From Flavobacteriaceae bacterium (GTDB taxonomy: Bacteria; Bacteroidota; Bacteroidia; Flavobacteriales; Flavobacteriaceae): a stretch of DNA of 11,127 bases. Numbering within the stretch: position 1 is the first letter of the stretch; each line of letters opens with the position of its first letter. The notes under the pieces were generated by a model. That model did no database searches. It was not told the origin of the DNA and saw only the letters and a program-made list of their open reading frames with translations. The stretch lies in assembly GCA_947461915.1 (NCBI GenBank), contig CANHNG010000025.1, positions 1 through 11,127 on the forward strand, given 5' to 3'. Shown one piece after another: positions 7,856-11,127 of the stretch. The translations under genes and the position numbers were made by a program.

Positions 7856-8752
7856 CTATTTCCTAGGATGAAAAGTATTCATGACTTCTGTCAAGAATTT
7901 CCTGTCCAGATGTACGTAAATTTCTGTGGTGGTAATTGATTCGTGACCGAGCATGAGTTGAATAGAACGCAAATCGGCACCATTCTCCAGAAGATGCGTA
8001 GCAAAGGAATGCCGCAAAGTGTGAGGGCTAATGTTTTTATGTAATGCTGTTTTGCTTGCCAAATCCTTAATAATGGTGAATACCATTGCCCGGGAAAGCT
8101 GGCCTCCTCGCCTGTTCAAAAAGAGAGTGTCCTCCTGACCCTTTTTTACATTCAAATGAATTCTCTGGCTATCTTTATAGATATGAATGTATTTTTGAGT
8201 CAAACTTCCCACAGGGACAAAACGCTGTTTATTTCCTTTACCGGTGATTTTAACAAAACCTTCCTCAAAAAATAAATCGGAAATTTTTAATGATACCAAT
8301 TCCGAAACCCGAAGTCCACAGCCATAGAGTGTTTCCAGCATGGCACGGTTGCGCTCGCCTTCATTAGAACTTAAATCAATAGCTGATATTAAGACATCAA
8401 TTTCATCAACAGACAGCGTATCAGGAAGCTTTCTACCCGTTTTTGGAGTTTCTATCAACTCCATGGGATTGTCAGACCGATAGTCTTCAAAAATCAAATA
8501 GCTGAAAAAACTCTTCAATCCAGAAATAATACGGGCTTGCGAACGGGGATTCACTTCTTTAGAAACGCTATAAATAAACTGTTGAATGGTTTCTTCCCCT
8601 ATTTTAAGTGGCGAAACCGCAATGGCATTTTCTTCTAAGAAAAGACATAGCCGTTCGATATCAAAAGAATAATTGTCCATCGTGTTTTTAGACAAGCCTC
8701 TTTCAATTCTCAAATACGATTGATAACTTTTAATATACGGATTCCAATTCAT
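7856..8752 (-). CDS. xerD: Tyrosine recombinase XerD
   Basis: A 298-residue tyrosine recombinase with the SAM-like core-binding domain (about residues 1-100, YLRIERGLSKNT) and the catalytic domain (about 110-298). All catalytic residues are seen: R148 (GCGLRVSEL), K172 (GKGNKQR), H244 and R247 (HTLRH), H270 (LGH) and the nucleophile Y279 (EIYVH). The length and numbering coincide with E. coli XerD as I know it, which favours XerD over a phage integrase. It would resolve chromosome dimers at dif together with XerC and FtsK. I chose the ATG at 8752 (MNWNPYIKSY) because an earlier in-frame ATG at 8824 adds 24 residues that only translate an intergenic palindrome. The gene converges with rny, and its leader contains a palindromic repeat. 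Confidence 0.95.
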   Translation of the reverse strand: MNWNPYIKSYQSYLRIERGLSKNTMDNYSFDIERLCLFLEENAIAVSPLKIGEETIQQFIYSVSKEVNPRSQARIISGLKSFFSYLIFEDYRSDNPMELIETPKTGRKLPDTLSVDEIDVLISAIDLSSNEGERNRAMLETLYGCGLRVSELVSLKISDLFFEEGFVKITGKGNKQRFVPVGSLTQKYIHIYKDSQRIHLNVKKGQEDTLFLNRRGGQLSRAMVFTIIKDLASKTALHKNISPHTLRHSFATHLLENGADLRSIQLMLGHESITTTEIYVHLDRKFLTEVMNTFHPRK

Positions 8753-8784
8753 ATATTTATATTTATTGTATTTTATTGGCCGTA

Positions 8785-8804
8785 CCTGTCTGCCAACAGG
8801 CAGA
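8785..8804. repeat. Short palindromic intergenic repeat in the xerD leader
   Basis: TCTGCC (8789-8794) and GGCAGA (8799-8804) form a hairpin around AACA; CCTGT (8785-8789) and ACAGG (8796-8800) give an alternative overlapping pairing. From memory, GC-rich CCTGTCTGCC/GGCAGG elements of this kind are dispersed in intergenic regions of Flavobacterium-type genomes and give spurious peptides such as LPVGRQ. Only one copy is in this window, so dispersal cannot be shown here. Confidence 0.55.
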
Positions 8805-8847
8805 TGTAAGTCGCATAACATCATCGGCGTTGCGACAATTAAACGGT

Positions 8848-8880
8848 ATTGCTCCTTTCATGAAAGCAAAGTAAAGCAAT
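8848..8880. repeat. Nested palindrome upstream of xerD
   Basis: A perfect 12-base palindrome CTTTCATGAAAG (8855-8866) sits inside an outer inverted repeat ATTGCT (8848-8853) and AGCAAT (8875-8880). It lies about 100-130 bases before the xerD ATG, next to a weak -7-like element on the minus strand (8867-8874, TTACTTTG). It could be an operator or a leader hairpin; there is no direct evidence for either. Confidence 0.4.
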
Positions 8881-8890
8881 TTATGGACAT

Positions 8891-8917
8891 AAAAAAACCA
8901 CGCTAATGGCGTGGTTT
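8891..8917 (-). terminator. Intrinsic terminator of the 8942-9415 barrel gene (copy 1 of 3)
   Basis: AAACCACGC (8895-8903) pairs with GCGTGGTTT (8909-8917). On the minus strand the stem runs into a T-tract (A7 on the plus strand from 8891). It is almost the same hairpin as at 9521-9548 and 10488-10515. It lies 25 bases after the stop codon. Confidence 0.88.
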
Positions 8918-8941
8918 CAAAAATTAAAATGTAGGATTGTA

Positions 8942-9415
8942 TTACAATTTGTAATTCACACCAACATTAACCGAAGAATACGTTATCCCAGTTAGAGAAA
9001 TTCCTTTGTAGGCAGCAAACAACTCGACATCTTTTGTTTGGTACCCCAATTTAGGTTGGTAGGTAAAACCGCCATCAGTCGTTCCTGCACCCACATAAAT
9101 CGCATAACCCAAATCAGTCCCTAAAAACCAATCCTCTGTAATGGCATACTGTGCTGTGGCAGCAATTGGAACAAAGTCAGCAGAATCAAGGTTGTTTTTG
9201 CCTAAATAGCTAGAATAGCCAGCAGTCAATCCCGCGTCTAATTTGTCAACTATTCTCCAGGTGTAGGTTGCATCAACCCCCAAATTAGCAGAAAACAAAT
9301 CCTTAATGTCTCCCATAGGCAACCCAACATGAGCTCCTAATTTAAAACCTCCATCTTGTGCATTAGCAAAGCTAAATGCTAAAATTGCCGCTGCTGATAA
9401 AATAATTCTTTTCAT
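8942..9415 (-). CDS. Outer-membrane beta-barrel protein (OMP_b-brl type)
   Basis: A 157-residue protein with a clear signal peptide (MKRIILSAAAILAFSFANAQ, residues 1-20). The mature part is a small barrel of about eight amphipathic strands with Gly/Tyr-rich turns: FKLGAHVGLPMGDI, LGVDATYTWRI, DAGLTAGYSSYLG, IAATAQYAI, FLGTDLGYAIYVG, TYQPKLGYQTK, and a last strand SVNVGVNYKL ending with a hydrophobic residue, as barrel-assembly substrates do. It resembles the porin-like or OmpW/OmpX-sized barrels common in Bacteroidota; the function is unknown. The ATG at 9415 begins the signal peptide. It is followed by its own terminator and preceded by 154 bases that include the terminator of the next gene, so it is a single-gene unit. 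Its signal-peptide DNA shares a 24-base identical stretch with the neighbouring barrel gene. Confidence 0.88.
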   Translation of the reverse strand: MKRIILSAAAILAFSFANAQDGGFKLGAHVGLPMGDIKDLFSANLGVDATYTWRIVDKLDAGLTAGYSSYLGKNNLDSADFVPIAATAQYAITEDWFLGTDLGYAIYVGAGTTDGGFTYQPKLGYQTKDVELFAAYKGISLTGITYSSVNVGVNYKL

Positions 9416-9520
9416 GATTGTTGTATTTAAAATTAGTTACTTAAAGTTACCGAATACAAATCATGATTTAATTTTTTTAACACTAAAACAGTTGAAATAC
9501 AGTATTTTACGATTAAATGC

Positions 9521-9548
9521 AAAAAACCACGCCAAAGGCGTGGTTTTT
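9521..9548 (-). terminator. Intrinsic terminator of the 9570-10124 barrel gene (copy 2 of 3)
   Basis: AAAAACCACGCC (9522-9533) pairs perfectly with GGCGTGGTTTTT (9537-9548) around a 3-base AAA loop: 12 pairs with A/T tracts on both sides, so it could work in both directions. It lies 21 bases after the stop codon at 9570. Confidence 0.9.
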
Positions 9549-9569
9549 AATACTATAATCTAAGTTAGA

Positions 9570-10124
9570 TTAGAATTTGTAACCAAATGACAATTGTAAA
9601 GAAGAGTTTGTAGAACCTGATTCACCTGCCATTAAGTCTTTTTCGATGTCAGATAATCCGATGTTGTAACGCAATCCTAATGACATTTGTTCATTGAGGT
9701 CATATCCAGCTCCTAAATTCAAACCAAAATCAGTTGAATTATAACCATCTTTCACATCCTCTCCATCTGCTTTGGCTGACATCAAGATTCCTAATTGAGG
9801 TCCAGCTTCCAAACTGAAAGCATCGGCTACATAATATTTAGCCATAACCGGAATATTGATGTAATTTAAATTTTGGCTAACGCTAACACCAAGAAAAGAA
9901 AATTTAGCACCCTGAGCAGAGTACAATAATTCAGGTTGTACCGCAAATTTGTCGCTAATTTTAATTTCAGCAAAACCACCCAAGTGGATAGAAGTTAAAG
10001 TACTAGCACCTGTTTGTGAAATACTTGAAAAACTCAAACCTCCTTTCACTCCATATTTTACATCTTGTGCATTAGCAAAGCTAATCGCGAAAACTGCAGC
10101 TGCAGTTAAAAAAATTTTTTTCAT
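9570..10124 (-). CDS. Outer-membrane beta-barrel protein (porin family, OMP_b-brl_2 type)
   Basis: A 184-residue protein with signal peptide (residues 1-20, ending ANAQ). The mature part matches the PorT/OMP_b-brl_2 type: it begins with VKYGVKGGLSFSSI, continues with IHLGGFAEIKISDKFAVQPELLYSAQGAKF, then YINIPVMAKYYVADAFSLEAGPQLGILMSAK, and ends with SLGLRYNIGLSDI and LQLSFGYKF. The 'Q-PELLYSAQG ... YINIPVMAKYY ... EAGPQLG' series is characteristic. Members sit in the outer membrane; none of the detail here indicates a ligand. The ATG at 10124 starts the signal peptide. A good -7 element lies 27 bases upstream, and a terminator follows the stop. It is a separate transcription unit and probably a paralogue of its neighbours. 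Confidence 0.92.
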   Translation of the reverse strand: MKKIFLTAAAVFAISFANAQDVKYGVKGGLSFSSISQTGASTLTSIHLGGFAEIKISDKFAVQPELLYSAQGAKFSFLGVSVSQNLNYINIPVMAKYYVADAFSLEAGPQLGILMSAKADGEDVKDGYNSTDFGLNLGAGYDLNEQMSLGLRYNIGLSDIEKDLMAGESGSTNSSLQLSFGYKF

Positions 10125-10150
10125 TTTAATTTAATTTAAAGTTAGTCCGA

Positions 10151-10178
10151 CAAAACTATCGGAATTTTATATTGCAAT
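10151..10178 (-). promoter_or_regulatory. Putative promoter of the 9570-10124 barrel gene
   Basis: On the minus strand TAGTTTTG (10158-10151) matches the Bacteroidota -7 element TAnnTTTG exactly. The nearest TTG-like -33 element is ATTG (10178-10175), giving a 16-base spacer, a little shorter than the usual 17-23. The leader would be about 20 bases. An inverted repeat TTGTTAA (10197-10203) and TTAACAA (10212-10218) lies just upstream and may be a regulatory site. Confidence 0.55.
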
Positions 10179-10179
10179 A

Positions 10180-10487
10180 ATTCTTACGAATAATAGTTGT
10201 TAACATTTTAATTAACAATATCACATTTACGGTTATCCGTATTTGCGACATTCCTAAAAACCAAACCATAATAATGCTGATTTCATATTACAAGGGAAAT
10301 AAGACAAAATATTTTCATTCAGCCCTAATTAAATTGTTAGGATCGAATCAATACAATCTATTATGCTGCAGGCTCAATTAAGAAGTTCAAATAAAAAAAT
10401 GGCCATCGTATAAAAAATTTTCTTTAATTCTTGGATTCAAACAATACCGAAAAACCAATTCAAAACTACAAAGTAAATTACTTACAT
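10180..10487. other. Intergenic stretch without a supported gene
   Basis: About 300 AT-rich bases between the promoter of one barrel gene and the terminator of the next. Apart from the TTGTTAA/TTAACAA inverted repeat near its left end, I see no promoter, hairpin or convincing reading frame. A 35-codon plus-strand ORF (10274-10381) has no promoter or family resemblance. Confidence 0.6.
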
Positions 10488-10515
10488 AAAAAAACCACGC
10501 CAGAGGCGTGGTTTT
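10488..10515 (-). terminator. Intrinsic terminator of the 10539+ barrel gene (copy 3 of 3)
   Basis: AAAACCACGCC (10491-10501) pairs perfectly with GGCGTGGTTTT (10505-10515) around an AGA loop; A7 on the plus strand (10488-10494) provides the T-tract for the minus-strand transcript. It lies 23 bases from the stop codon at 10539. It is nearly identical to copy 2, and the similarity continues through the 3' untranslated region to the stop codon. Confidence 0.9.
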
Positions 10516-10538
10516 AATACTATGATCTAAGTTTTAGA

Positions 10539-11127
10539 TTAGAAATGCAATGAAAGTGAGATTGCAGCAACACCTACATTACCTATATCTATACCTGTGC
10601 TTTTTCCATTACCTCCAAGTGTTATTGGTGGTGTTCCAGCTGGTGAACTAGCTGGGATAGGTAGAACAACAGTTGCATCTGAACCAGACCCTTTAATTTT
10701 AATATTAACACCATAAGTATATGAAGCACCGATAGCAATTTTTGGGAAAATGAAGTACTCCGCTCCTAAAAAACCTTGAGCACCTACATTAAATCCAACT
10801 CCATTTTTATAACTTAGCGAAGGAGCTCCACTTTTAAAAGTGGCCTTTCCACTGTTAACAATGTCTAAACCTGCTAGTAAATCGTAACCGTAAAAACCTT
10901 GAAGACGGGTTTTACCTCTTCTCCATTCCTTACCGATCCCAACATTTAGATTAAATTTTGTGAATGAAACTTGATCACCCGCAGATAGGCCATAAATATT
11001 TCCTGCTCCTAAAGTTTCACTTGAGGTTGCCAATTGAAAACCAACAGTGTATCTATCTGCTTGGTTTGCAGTTTTGAATTTTTTTCCTGTAAAAGAGCCA
11101 TTTGAATTACTGTTTTTTACTGCTCCA
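10539..11127 (-). CDS. Outer-membrane beta-barrel protein, partial (N-terminus outside the window)
   Basis: The frame is open to the window edge, giving 195 visible residues; the start and signal peptide are missing. The codon at 11031-11033 is TTG and is an internal Leu here (reading YTVGFQL-ATSSET), not the start. Barrel features: alternating strands with aromatic girdle residues (FNLNVGIGKEWRRGKTRLQGFYGYDLLAGLDI; VGFNVGAQGFLGAEYFIFPKIAIGASYTYGVNIKI), a Gly/Ser/Pro-rich loop of about 30 residues (SSPAGTPPITLGGNGKS), and a last strand VAAISLSLHF ending in Phe. The 'KEWRRGKTRLQGFYGYD' pattern is seen in many uncharacterised Flavobacteriia outer-membrane proteins. It is probably a member of the same barrel run as its two downstream neighbours, but its sequence is quite different from theirs. 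Confidence 0.85.
   Translation of the reverse strand, partial: GAVKNSNSNGSFTGKKFKTANQADRYTVGFQLATSSETLGAGNIYGLSAGDQVSFTKFNLNVGIGKEWRRGKTRLQGFYGYDLLAGLDIVNSGKATFKSGAPSLSYKNGVGFNVGAQGFLGAEYFIFPKIAIGASYTYGVNIKIKGSGSDATVVLPIPASSPAGTPPITLGGNGKSTGIDIGNVGVAAISLSLHF

Noticed and set aside
8753..8824. N-terminal extension of xerD by 24 residues from the ATG at 8824
   Set aside because: The extra residues translate the intergenic palindrome (LPVGRQV) and have no counterpart in XerD; starting at 8752 gives 298 residues with catalytic numbering equal to that of E. coli XerD.
8763..8861. 32-codon minus-strand ORF beginning in the CTTTCATGAAAG palindrome, preceded by no clear promoter
   Set aside because: No recognisable family, runs through the dispersed palindrome, and such short frames are expected by chance.
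10274..10381. 35-codon plus-strand ORF in the gap between barrel genes
   Set aside because: No promoter match, no ribosome site and no family resemblance; composition is like the surrounding spacer.

Overview
The window looks like a chromosomal core segment from a member of the Bacteroidota, most likely a Flavobacteriaceae (Flavobacterium-like) genome. The DNA is AT-rich. It carries a non-SusC TonB-dependent receptor with an N-terminal carboxypeptidase-regulatory-like domain. No clear Shine-Dalgarno sequences precede most genes. One promoter matches the Bacteroidota sigma-A pattern TTG-N19-TAnnTTTG. The outer-membrane barrel genes have the short signal peptides ending in NAQ that are typical of this group. 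The species cannot be named from the sequence alone.

Layout. Positions 1-165 (+) are the 3' end of a phosphohexomutase. A DUF2971-type gene of unknown role follows (339-1040, +) and converges, with a 2-base gap, on a minus-strand pair: an M23 (LytM-type) metallopeptidase (3518-5224) followed downstream by a large TonB-dependent receptor (1043-3505). The receptor starts with TTG, only 12 bases after the peptidase stop and in the same reading frame. A divergent intergenic region (5225-5383) holds a strong promoter for a plus-strand cluster: a small coiled-coil protein (ZapB-like position), ZapA, a structured RNA that I call 6S RNA (about 6001-6167), and ribonuclease Y (rny, 6190-7752), which ends in a clear terminator (7784-7829). 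The minus strand then carries xerD (7856-8752) and three outer-membrane beta-barrel genes (8942-9415, 9570-10124 and 10539 to beyond the window end).

How the parts fit. Most genes serve the envelope (M23 peptidase, TonB receptor, three barrels) or cell division and chromosome or RNA housekeeping (ZapA, its coiled-coil partner, XerD, RNase Y, 6S RNA). The zapA-6S RNA-rny arrangement is the most interesting piece: the terminal stem of the RNA is also a terminator and sits 22 bases before the rny start, so rny expression probably depends on read-through of, or control by, that RNA. The barrel genes form a small paralogous run with nearly identical terminators and conserved ends around divergent middles.

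I see no CRISPR array, prophage, transposase, tRNA or rRNA. I do not see an obvious new multi-gene system. The best leads are the 6S/rny junction, the in-frame peptidase-receptor junction with its TTG start, and the repeated terminator cassettes of the barrel genes.
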